In this document: positions 33,401 through 39,509 of the stretch, one piece after another
Numbering within the stretch: position 1 is the first letter of the stretch
Layout: each line of letters opens with the position of its first letter
Source: JBDROX01 sp043809645
GTDB lineage: Bacteria > Patescibacteriota > Patescibacteriia > Magasanikbacterales > UBA922
DNA: 41,632 bases
Direction: 5' to 3'
Assembly (NCBI GenBank): GCA_043809645.1
Contig: JBDROX010000034.1
Span: 1-41,632, forward strand
Notes under the pieces: model-generated
The model's database searches: none
Told to the model about the DNA's origin: nothing
What the model saw: the letters and a program-made list of their open reading frames with translations, nothing else
Position numbers and translations under genes: made by a program

Positions 33401-33471
33401 CGAAAAAATAATCTGCTTATTTAAGCGGATTTTTTGTATCAAAAATAAGGGAACCCTAGGGGAAATCGAAC
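33398..33471. repeat. Direct repeat copy 1 (attachment-site-like) at the 3' end of tRNA-Glu
   Basis: It begins with the last bases of the tRNA and includes its terminator and the segment GTATCAAAAATAAGGGAACC, then CTAGGGGAAATCGAAC. About nine of ten bases match copy 2 at 35893-35965. The two copies flank the DGR-like module, as attL and attR would. Confidence 0.7.
33403..33435 (+). terminator. Terminator of tRNA-Glu
   Basis: AATCTGCTT and AAGCGGATT arms, a 4-nt loop and a T run. The same hairpin recurs at 35897-35932 as part of a direct repeat. Confidence 0.8.
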
Positions 33472-33510
33472 TTTTGGTAAATATATCAGATATTTGTATA
33501 AAATGATACT

Positions 33511-33530
33511 CCCCGGGCTTACGCCCGGGG
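33511..33530. terminator. GC-rich hairpin in the tRNA-Glu/DGR spacer
   Basis: CCCCGGGC, loop TTAC, GCCCGGGG, a perfect 8-bp stem with TTTAG after it. The stretch 33401-33832 has no gene; it holds the tRNA terminator, this hairpin, AT-rich sequence and the promoter and leader of the DGR target gene. Confidence 0.65.
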
Positions 33531-33665
33531 TTTAGCTAGGCAATCAATTAAAAAAACAACAAATCAATCTAGTATTTTAAAAATTATTATTACTCAATAT
33601 TTAGGGGTAAAATCTTGTCTAAAATGCCCTAATTTGATAAATTTAGTAGGTGCAAAATTCGAGTA

Positions 33666-33694
33666 TTGACAAAACTCAAATTTTTTGCTATAAT
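33666..33694 (+). promoter_or_regulatory. Consensus promoter of the DGR target gene
   Basis: TTGACA at 33666-33671, a 17-bp spacer and TATAAT at 33689-33694. The transcript would have a ~130-nt leader with two copies of GGTAAGCC (33799-33820 region) just before the ribosome-binding site. Confidence 0.85.
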
Positions 33695-33832
33695 GATTCG
33701 TTGTATTGCTCTTTTATGAAATTTTTTTTTGCCTTCTTTTGGTTAACAAAATCTTGTTATTCAAATGAAGGTTAGGAATTTCTCTCGACCAAAGCAGGGT
33801 AAGCCTAACAGGTAAGCCCAAGGAGTGCGATA

Positions 33833-34423
33833 ATGAGTCAGGACAGAGAATTCATTGCATCGGTCATCAGGCAACTGCCCGATGACCTGTCGACGGCCGA
33901 GAAGCAGGCCTTCATCGTGGATCAAGGACGGCTGGCAAACGCCTTGCGTACCGCTCTCAAGGGAGACGGTGCCACCATTCTCACGATGGAGAACATCGGA
34001 CGACCAGAGAATCGGTCGTATGAGGCGCACGCTTTCCTTCGAGCCGGCGAGGCTTCGGTCAACGGTAACACGTTGATTCAGCGGACGACTGAGATGAGCG
34101 GCGACGCCTGTGGAAAGGATGACGGGCAGTACCTGCTGGACAACCAGCGGGACATCCCGTCCAAGTTCCGCAAGTTCGTCTTCGTGCTCCAGGATTGGCG
34201 TCTCCCCGACGGCTCCGGCCGCGTCGGCTGCGTCTGCTGGGACGGCGGCCAGTGGGTCAGGAGCTGGGGCTGGCTGGGCTACCGCTGGTACGGCAGCGAT
34301 CGGGTTCTCCGCCGCAAGTCTCTTCATTCTCTCCCACTTGGGAGAGTTTCTTTATTTGTACAATTTCATCCAACCACCAATCATCCTGCCTACTTCTGCA
34401 AGAGGAGTAGACAGTGCGGTTAA
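33833..34423 (+). CDS. Putative DGR target protein, GC-rich, with C-terminal variable region
   Basis: 196 residues; ATG follows AAGGAG by 7 nt. The N-terminal ~115 residues (MSQDREFIASVIRQLPDD onward) are mixed helical and show no domain I recognise. Residues ~121-162 (DWRLPDGSGRVGCVCWDGGQ, then WVRSWGWLGYRWYGSDRVLR) are dense in Trp, Tyr, Gly, Arg and Ser, as expected of a ligand-displaying DGR variable region rewritten at adenines. The frame continues 33 codons through a hairpin and overlaps the convergent avd gene by 72 bp. Composition is far more GC-rich than the neighbouring reverse transcriptase and avd, so it may have a different origin. Target status is inferred from position next to Avd and a DGR-type reverse transcriptase and from residue content; no template repeat confirms it. 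Confidence 0.6.
   Translation: MSQDREFIASVIRQLPDDLSTAEKQAFIVDQGRLANALRTALKGDGATILTMENIGRPENRSYEAHAFLRAGEASVNGNTLIQRTTEMSGDACGKDDGQYLLDNQRDIPSKFRKFVFVLQDWRLPDGSGRVGCVCWDGGQWVRSWGWLGYRWYGSDRVLRRKSLHSLPLGRVSLFVQFHPTTNHPAYFCKRSRQCG
34193..34318 (+). other. Candidate variable region (VR) of the DGR target
   Basis: Codons from Asp121 to Lys162 of the target encode an alternation of aromatic/Gly/Ser/Arg residues within a conserved-looking Trp-Leu-Gly framework. The 3' edge is followed 10 bp later by a 7-bp hairpin with a 4-nt loop, an arrangement known to mark cDNA target sites in studied DGRs. Boundaries are approximate because no template copy is available for alignment. Confidence 0.45.
34329..34346. 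repeat. Hairpin just downstream of the candidate VR
   Basis: CTCTCCC, loop ACTT, GGGAGAG, followed by TTTCTTTATTT. It may be the DGR target-recognition stem-loop or a terminator for the target gene; both are possible. Confidence 0.6.
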
Positions 34424-34705
34424 TTTGTTAGTGTCAATAGCTTTTATTTCCCACAAAAGTTTGATAAAAAACTTGAGCATATCAAATCTTGTGTTGAGTT
34501 GTTTAACAGTGATTTCTTTTTCCAATTTTGATTGATAGCTTGCAATCAAAGCAAGTTCTAAACAATCAGTAAATAAGTCATCTATTTTTTCTCCCAAAGT
34601 ATGGCGAACGGTTTTTGGCAAATGTATAAAAAAAGTGTGCCAAAGCTGGTAGACTTCGCTTAGTTTGGATATAATTGGAATTTCAGATTGCTGTGGGGGG
34701 GGCAT
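34352..34705 (-). CDS. avd: Avd-type four-helix-bundle accessory protein of a DGR
   Basis: 117 residues, highly helical. IPIISKLSEVYQLWHTFFIH, then LPKTVRHTLGEKIDDLFTD, a LELALIASYQSK segment and a C-terminal EVGRMIGGWMKLYK match bacterial Avd-like / S23-type four-helix bundles (the PK..R.tLG and GrmiGGWmK ends are characteristic). Avd forms a pentameric barrel that binds the reverse transcriptase and template RNA. It is transcribed opposite to the reverse transcriptase, 16 bp away, and convergent with the target. A run of eight C (G on plus, 34695-34702) follows the start codon, where slippage would shift the frame. Confidence 0.82.
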   Translation of the reverse strand: MPPPQQSEIPIISKLSEVYQLWHTFFIHLPKTVRHTLGEKIDDLFTDCLELALIASYQSKLEKEITVKQLNTRFDMLKFFIKLLWEIKAIDTNKLTALSTPLAEVGRMIGGWMKLYK

Positions 34706-34721
34706 TCCTGGGTTTTGAAAT

Positions 34722-35732
34722 ATGAAGATTCAATTGACTCATAAATATAATGATATTATCTGTGTTAGTAATTTATTTTTGGCGTGGAAAGAATTTATCG
34801 TTGGCAAAAAATCCAAAAATGATGTTCAAGAATTTTCTCGTAACTTAATTGATAACATTATATCACTTCACGAAGATTTGACTAATAAAACATATCGACA
34901 CGGTGGCTGTCATAGTTTTTATATCAACGATCCCAAACGCAGACATATCCACAAAGCTAGTGTCCCAGACAGACTATTACATCATGCTATCTACCGTCTG
35001 TTGTATCCATTTTTTGAAAAGACCTTTATTCACGATTCATACTCCTGTCGTTTGGGGAAAGGTGTATACAAAGCAATTGAAAGGTTTGACGCTATTGCAT
35101 ATAAAGTAAGTAAAAATAACACAAAAACCACATGGGTATTAAAGTGTGATATTCGTAAGTTCTTTGATAGTATTGATCATACAGTTTTACTCCAAATCTT
35201 GGATGGATATATTCCTGACAAAGATATAATGTGGCTTCTGAAAGATGTTATAGATAGTTACCACAGTGAAAAACAAAAAAGTGTTGGTTTGCCACTTGGC
35301 AATTTGACTTCTCAACTATTTGCTAATGTGTATATGAATGTTTTTGATCAGTGGGTAAAACACAGACTTAAAGTCAAACAATATATCCGCTATGCTGACG
35401 ATTTTGTCTTTTTCGGTACAGACAAAATACAATTAAATTCACTGATTGAACCAGTGCGAACATTTTTATTTAACGAACTAAATCTCACACTTCATCCAAA
35501 AAAGATAAGCCAAAAAACATTATCCTCTGGTATCGATTTTCTTGGTTGGGTAAATTTTCCTCACTACAAGAAATTGAGACGTAAAACTAAAGAGAGAATG
35601 TTTAGGAGATTGGTTGATATGCCCAAAAATGAAGTTTTTCAGTCATACCTCGGGCTTTTAAGCCATGGTGATACTTACAAAATTGAAAAGGATCTGCGTA
35701 ATCTTTATTGGCTATTATGTGATGTTGTATAG
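34722..35732 (+). CDS. Reverse transcriptase of the diversity-generating retroelement class
   Basis: 336 residues. An N-terminal RHGGCHSFYINDPKRRHIHK and SVPDRLLHHAIYRLLYPFFE precede the fingers/palm. The first catalytic Asp lies in KCDIRKFFDSIDH (near residue 142), GLPLGNLTSQLFANVYMN (residues ~189-206) follows, and the active site is YIRYADDFVFF (near residue 224). LPLGNLTSQ replaces the PQG...SP of group II intron enzymes and is diagnostic for DGR reverse transcriptases. No maturase or endonuclease domain is present. Length is typical. It would copy a template RNA with adenine-directed errors into the target gene. No ribosome-binding site is evident; the gene is AT-rich like the chromosome. 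Confidence 0.88.
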   Translation: MKIQLTHKYNDIICVSNLFLAWKEFIVGKKSKNDVQEFSRNLIDNIISLHEDLTNKTYRHGGCHSFYINDPKRRHIHKASVPDRLLHHAIYRLLYPFFEKTFIHDSYSCRLGKGVYKAIERFDAIAYKVSKNNTKTTWVLKCDIRKFFDSIDHTVLLQILDGYIPDKDIMWLLKDVIDSYHSEKQKSVGLPLGNLTSQLFANVYMNVFDQWVKHRLKVKQYIRYADDFVFFGTDKIQLNSLIEPVRTFLFNELNLTLHPKKISQKTLSSGIDFLGWVNFPHYKKLRRKTKERMFRRLVDMPKNEVFQSYLGLLSHGDTYKIEKDLRNLYWLLCDVV

Positions 35733-35824
35733 TTAGTTGGTAATAAAAATAATCTAATTCCTTTGACATTCATCCTAAAACACGCTATAATTATCCACAA
35801 GTTAGATTAGATTGACTAAAAGAT

Positions 35825-35861
35825 AGAGGTTATTAAAAGGCTCCACTGCCTTATTTCCTCT
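35825..35861 (+). terminator. Imperfect hairpin after the reverse transcriptase gene
   Basis: AGAGG...AAGGC and GCCTT...CCTCT arms pair around a short loop about 95 nt after the stop. The region 35733-35875 contains no gene and nothing resembling a template repeat of the target gene. Confidence 0.35.
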
Positions 35862-35875
35862 AGCAAAAGGTTCCA

Positions 35876-36238
35876 ATGGTCAATCGAGTGGTCTACAAAA
35901 AAATAATCTGCTTAGATAAGCGGATTTTTTGTATCAAAAATAAGGAAACCCTAGGAGAATTTAACATCGCAGAACACCGGATACTCGGAGTTAAAACTTT
36001 TCTTATATCAGCCAATAAGTGGGGCGGATATTTTGAAATGTCTATTTCCCCTCATGTTACAAAATATACTACTCTCGAACTAAACAAATTTCCCTTAACA
36101 AAAACAAAAAACAAGACTTCAGCCTTGCTTTATCGCAATCTGCGGGCTCTATGGGACGATTTCCGAACTCTTGACTGGGTATCCATAACACATGATTTCT
36201 CACTTTCCATAGAACGCATTGAGGCTCTTGTTCACTAA
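35876..36238 (+). CDS. Doubtful hypothetical ORF spanning direct repeat copy 2
   Basis: An open frame of 120 codons begins just before repeat copy 2, so its first ~30 residues translate the terminator hairpin and attachment-like sequence. The later part (EHRILGVKTFLISANKWGGY, then LYRNLRALWDDFRTLDWVSI) has a reasonable codon pattern and no recognised domain. It could be a remnant of a recombination gene, or non-coding. There is no ribosome-binding site or promoter of its own. If it is discounted, 35733-36240 is a gene-free stretch holding the hairpin and the repeat. Confidence 0.3.
   Translation: MVNRVVYKKIICLDKRIFCIKNKETLGEFNIAEHRILGVKTFLISANKWGGYFEMSISPHVTKYTTLELNKFPLTKTKNKTSALLYRNLRALWDDFRTLDWVSITHDFSLSIERIEALVH
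35893..35965. repeat. Direct repeat copy 2 (attachment-site-like)
   Basis: It matches copy 1 from CTAC through the terminator hairpin (AATCTGCTTAGATAAGCGGA), then TTTTTTGTATCAAAAATAAG and AAACCCTAGGAGAAT. It differs from copy 1 at about eight of 74 positions. The segment between the copies is 2.4 kb and carries the DGR-like genes. Confidence 0.7.
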
Positions 36239-36240
36239 GA

Positions 36241-36402
36241 CTATTTGCCTTCTTCATTTTTTGGTAATGGTCTATAAATTACTCTCATCAATCCAAGTAA
36301 ACTAGTTGCTTGTTTGAGGGCTTCGGCGTCTGAAAGTTTTTCACCAAAACGCTTTTCATAGATGAGTTTGAACTTTTCGAGCATTTCTTTTGATATTTGC
36401 AT
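36241..36402 (-). CDS. Small helical protein (53 aa), accessory-region type
   Basis: The start is taken at MQISKEMLEKFKLIYEKRFG (36402); the longer frame runs into the divergent regulatory region. The sequence then reads EKLSDAEALKQATSLLGLM, ending with RVIYRPLPKNEEGK. It is predicted to be two or three helices, with a charged tail and no membrane segment. I recall similar short proteins from mobile regions but can name no function. It diverges from the XRE regulator gene and could be a target of it. Confidence 0.55.
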   Translation of the reverse strand: MQISKEMLEKFKLIYEKRFGEKLSDAEALKQATSLLGLMRVIYRPLPKNEEGK

Positions 36403-36433
36403 AAAGATGTGTATAACTTGGGGAAATAAATAC

Positions 36434-36462
36434 TTGACGGGAGTTAAGTAGTACGATATACT
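36434..36462 (+). promoter_or_regulatory. Promoter of the XRE/ImmA operon
   Basis: TTGACG at 36434-36439, a 17-bp spacer and TATACT at 36457-36462, in the 94-bp divergent spacer. An operator for the XRE protein is likely here but no clear symmetric site is visible. Confidence 0.7.
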
Positions 36463-36496
36463 GATTGTGAGCTTACATAATGTAACGCAAAAAAAT

Positions 36497-36853
36497 ATGA
36501 GTAATATAGCGAAAATTGTCCGACAGCTTCGAGAAGAAGCAGGATTGACCCCGACAGACCTACACAAGAGGTCAGGGTTATCTCTTGCTTATATTTCCAA
36601 GCTAGAGGACGGTCAATACGACGAGCTTGCTTTGAGGTTAAAAACCGCAAAGTCTCTCGCAACAGGTCTCGGTCTCACTTTGAGACACTTTTTTGAGCGT
36701 ATTGGTGTCATCGACGGAGACATCAATAGCCCAAGTCTTTATTTACTTAAAACTGCATTGCGGAGCGAGGGAGGTCTCTCTGAACGGCAGGCTGATGACG
36801 TATTGAAGTATGTTGACTTTATCAAAAATACACCAAGAGATAGCAAGGTTTAA
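36497..36853 (+). CDS. XRE-family transcriptional regulator
   Basis: 118 residues from the ATG at 36497; the in-frame GTG at 36467 precedes the predicted transcription start. The Cro/C1 helix-turn-helix reads IAKIVRQLREEAGLTPTDLH, then KRSGLSLAYISKLEDGQ and LKTAKSLATGLGLTLRHFFE. The C-terminal part is a short helical tail ending NTPRDSKV. It overlaps the next gene by 44 nt. XRE plus ImmA pairs control prophages and integrative elements: the peptidase cleaves the repressor on induction. Confidence 0.87.
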   Translation: MSNIAKIVRQLREEAGLTPTDLHKRSGLSLAYISKLEDGQYDELALRLKTAKSLATGLGLTLRHFFERIGVIDGDINSPSLYLLKTALRSEGGLSERQADDVLKYVDFIKNTPRDSKV

Positions 36854-37445
36854 GTATGCCGATGTTCGTTTCCCTAAGACGGATGAAGCAACGTACTGGA
36901 AGTACTACTTCAAGTTGGAAACATATTTTCAAGAACAGATAGATGACATCTACGCTCAGGCAAGTTATGTCGATTTTCCCATTACAACAAAACCAATAGA
37001 AGAATATCTTTCGGGTTACATTCTCCATTATCATCCTTTCGATAATTTAGAGTTTGGGAAACCAGAGCTAGAGGGCTTTTGGGACTCATCACCAGACACA
37101 CCTTTTGACATCCATATTCTATACAATACAAATGGCGTACCTGTTAAAAGACAGCGTTTCACCAAGATACACGAGACAGTTCATGTCTTGCAATTTCTTG
37201 ACCCAGAGTTTCGTCAATTTATTGACGATTTTCTCACCTATGAAACACTGCCTTTTGATATGGTTACAAAGTTGGTGGAAAGTGTCGCCAATCAAGCGAC
37301 GGCAATGTATCTCGTGCCGAAGTCAGAATTGGTATCACAATATCAACAGTGTAATGACCCGAATATGCTCTCAGAGTACTTTCAGGTTTCGTATCAAAGC
37401 ATAGTGTACAGATTGAAAAATACAGGGATACTTGTCCCAACATAA
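36810..37445 (+). CDS. ImmA/IrrE-family metallopeptidase
   Basis: 211 residues. The zinc motif HETVH (His121, Glu122, His125) lies in RFTKIHETVHVLQFL, and the downstream ESVANQATAMYLVP matches the family's ExxAxxFAxxLLMP helix. The N-terminal ~110 residues include a strand-rich region. It begins inside the XRE gene, which signals translational coupling. The predicted role is cleavage of the partner repressor, de-repressing the element. Confidence 0.88.
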   Translation: MLTLSKIHQEIARFKYADVRFPKTDEATYWKYYFKLETYFQEQIDDIYAQASYVDFPITTKPIEEYLSGYILHYHPFDNLEFGKPELEGFWDSSPDTPFDIHILYNTNGVPVKRQRFTKIHETVHVLQFLDPEFRQFIDDFLTYETLPFDMVTKLVESVANQATAMYLVPKSELVSQYQQCNDPNMLSEYFQVSYQSIVYRLKNTGILVPT

Positions 37446-37447
37446 AA

Positions 37448-37479
37448 AAAGACGCACGTGCTTGTAACACGGCGTCTTT
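37448..37479 (+). terminator. Terminator of the XRE/ImmA operon
   Basis: Stacked arms AAAGACGC/GCGTCTTT and CGTG/CACG around a 7-nt loop, directly after the stop codon. Confidence 0.8.
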
Positions 37480-37590
37480 CTAATTCATACGGAAAACCGT
37501 ACTCATTGGTAAACAAAGTATATAGGATTTTTTCGGAAATCTCAATAGCTCTTGTACACAGGCGGTTTTCCATAACGGAGACCGTCTTTT

Positions 37591-37767
37591 ATGTCCTCCT
37601 GCTTAGAGTTGCGACAAAAAGGTTTGGTTGAGGCTTTTCGGCTTGAACCGCAGGACATAGAGGAGGCAGACGAAAGCCTCTTGGGTTTTTTCAGTACCTT
37701 ACAAAAAATTGAGCAACGTCTTATCCGAGAGGGTAAACTCAAACCAGAACCACAAGCGTATGATTGA
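37591..37767 (+). CDS. Small protein (58 aa) upstream of and overlapping the replication gene
   Basis: An open frame from ATG 37591 to TGA 37767. It reads MSSCLELRQKGLVEAFRLEP, then QDIEEADESLLGFFSTLQK and IEQRLIREGKLKPEPQAYD, an acidic helical protein without cysteine pairs or membrane segments. Its last codons overlap the rep start (ATGATTGA), so translation is probably coupled. Not recognised; a copy-number or helper protein is conceivable from the position. Confidence 0.6.
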   Translation: MSSCLELRQKGLVEAFRLEPQDIEEADESLLGFFSTLQKIEQRLIREGKLKPEPQAYD

Positions 37768-38893
37768 CTCAGTGGTACTCAAGTTTGAGCAGGGACAGTT
37801 TTCATTTGTGGAGAATGGATTTTTTGATGCTACGAGTATAAAGCACATGAACTCGTATGTGAGCGTCAAAACGTTGTTTTCAAATGCGTACGCAAAGATA
37901 AAAGCACAAAAAAGATACTTTCCCATAATCACACCAAAGGCACGAACTATTCGCAAAGGACGAGATACGGAAAAGATATACACGATTGAGGTACAATGCT
38001 CATTGCCAAAATTGCTGTACGGTACAAACTTGTGGGAAATAACGCCGTCAGATTTGCCTGCTATATATAATAGATTACAGGCTGTATTGAAAGAGGTCGG
38101 GGTGGGTGTGGATATTGAAGCTGTAAAAAATGCTGTATTGAAACGAGCCGATTTTTCCAAGGCAATACGCTTGCCCAGTATGTATGGCTCATCTCGTGCA
38201 GTGATAAGGCAGTTATCACATTTGGGACAGAAACAACGTTCAGAAATACGCTTGCGTGATTATCTGGATGAGTCAGACGGTTGTGCACTTAAGTTTCATA
38301 ATCTCACACAGGGGTACTGTATTTACGACAAGTTTGGAGAGATAATTGCAAACGGATGCACGGATATTGAGAAGCAATGGATTGACTGGATGAGTGAACA
38401 CAAACAAAAGAGAAACCTTATTCGATTTGAGCTGTCTCTACAAAGACAACAATCACTCGAGGCTTTTTTGAGACGTAGAATTGTCGGAAAGAAAAAAGAT
38501 TTTGTACTGGCTGATGTCATTGATATTGCACTTGCAAAACAGATACTCCTTGATGTATTCGATAGAACGTTTGATAATCAGTTTGCTGGTATCATAACGC
38601 TGGCTGAAATGAGAGAAAATGAAATAGAACGGGTATTGATTGAGAAAAATATGAGTTTGGACAAACATGCAAAGCTCTTATATATGGTGAATAAGGCTGT
38701 CAAAATTGGTGTACAGCCCGCACTCACAGAATTGAAAGCTAGGTACTCAGACTCGACGTATCGTAGATACAAAAAAGATATTGTAGAAACCGTGGCAGAA
38801 GTGGCTGATATAAAGGGAGAAAATCCCCATTTGGTATGGTACTTGCGAGACAAACACGAGCAATTTGAGTTAATCACACCCCCAAGGCGATAA
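37760..38893 (+). CDS. Phage/plasmid replication initiation protein, gene II/X-type
   Basis: 377 residues from MIDSVVLKFEQGQF at 37760. The central segment YTIEVQCSLPKLLYGTNLWE, then VEVGVGVDIE-type and RADFSKAIRLPS stretches, and GYCIYDKFGEI match the replication proteins of filamentous phages and rolling-circle plasmids (TIGR01629/PF05144 type). These nick a double-strand origin and drive rolling-circle replication. The C-terminal ~120 residues (YSDSTYRRYKKDI and GENPHLVWYLRDK) are of unknown role. Its presence implies that the region derives from an integrated circular replicon. The exact family is moderately certain; the catalytic Tyr is not assigned. Confidence 0.75.
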   Translation: MIDSVVLKFEQGQFSFVENGFFDATSIKHMNSYVSVKTLFSNAYAKIKAQKRYFPIITPKARTIRKGRDTEKIYTIEVQCSLPKLLYGTNLWEITPSDLPAIYNRLQAVLKEVGVGVDIEAVKNAVLKRADFSKAIRLPSMYGSSRAVIRQLSHLGQKQRSEIRLRDYLDESDGCALKFHNLTQGYCIYDKFGEIIANGCTDIEKQWIDWMSEHKQKRNLIRFELSLQRQQSLEAFLRRRIVGKKKDFVLADVIDIALAKQILLDVFDRTFDNQFAGIITLAEMRENEIERVLIEKNMSLDKHAKLLYMVNKAVKIGVQPALTELKARYSDSTYRRYKKDIVETVAEVADIKGENPHLVWYLRDKHEQFELITPPRR

Positions 38894-38898
38894 TTTCA

Positions 38899-38927
38899 TT
38901 GTTAATCATTGTAAACTATGCTATACT
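38899..38927 (+). promoter_or_regulatory. Promoter upstream of the YopX-like gene
   Basis: TTGTTA at 38899-38904, a 17-bp spacer and TATACT at 38922-38927. The transcript would start ahead of a long hairpin and reach the YopX-like and restriction genes. Confidence 0.6.
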
Positions 38928-38974
38928 AGCTACACTGTATTACAAAAATAACTATTTCTTTTTTGAAAGCTCAA

Positions 38975-39019
38975 TTTGTCCGTGAGCCCGCACCCTAAAG
39001 GCGGGGCGAAACGGACAAA
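38975..39019. repeat. Long compound hairpin between rep and the YopX-like gene
   Basis: Perfect 9-bp outer arms TTTGTCCGT/ACGGACAAA enclose GC-rich inner arms (GCCCGC and GCGGGGC) that also pair. An A run follows on the plus strand, so it is not a plus-strand terminator. Candidates are a single- or double-strand origin, an mRNA leader structure or a minus-strand terminator. Confidence 0.55.
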
Positions 39020-39046
39020 AAAAATAAACTCTACAACAAGTACATT

Positions 39047-39499
39047 ATGAAACTTACATTACCCGAACTAAGATTTTGGCATAAAGACGAGAAGCAAATG
39101 CATTACTCCCCCTTTCATTCGGGAGGTAATGGCGAGTGTGAATTGTATTTTATATTTCGTTCTCCAGAAGACTGGGAATGTGTAATGGAAACGATTGATT
39201 ACTCAGACAAGGACGTATCAGAGTTACCTGTAGTAAAGAAAATACTATTTTCTAGTGATAATACAGAAGCAATGGTGGATACAGGTTTTCTTGATAAGAA
39301 GTTCAAAGCTGTATTCGAGGGGGATATTGTTCAATATGATGATGACGAGCCATTTGTTGTGGAATATGAACACGGAGTATTTAATTTGGGGGAGGCAAAT
39401 ATCGCTACTCACAAAGATAGTGGTGTAGATTGCTTCATTAACTTGGAAGTTTTGGGAAATGTATATGAACATCCAGAGCTAAAACCTATAGAAATGTAA
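39047..39499 (+). CDS. YopX-like protein
   Basis: 150 residues. The C-terminal half reads KKFKAVFEGDIVQYDDDEPF, then VVEYEHGVFNL and LEVLGNVYEHPEL, the signature of the YopX family found in phages and mobile elements. The N-terminal WHKDEKQMHYSPF matches the usual WDKENKKMxY opening. Function is unknown throughout the family. It is 10 bp ahead of hsdM without a ribosome-binding site and probably co-transcribed. Confidence 0.78.
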   Translation: MKLTLPELRFWHKDEKQMHYSPFHSGGNGECELYFIFRSPEDWECVMETIDYSDKDVSELPVVKKILFSSDNTEAMVDTGFLDKKFKAVFEGDIVQYDDDEPFVVEYEHGVFNLGEANIATHKDSGVDCFINLEVLGNVYEHPELKPIEM

Positions 39500-39509
39500 C
39501 TTTATTTTT

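Noticed and set aside
33761..34327. Long minus-strand ORF (188 codons) opposite the DGR target, Ala/Pro-rich
   Set aside because: It is the shadow of a GC-rich plus-strand gene; it lacks a ribosome-binding site and its composition is what antisense GC-rich codons produce.
34722..35732. Reverse transcriptase as a group II intron or retron
   Set aside because: No maturase or endonuclease domain and no intron RNA features were seen; LPLGNLTSQ and the adjacent Avd fit the DGR class.
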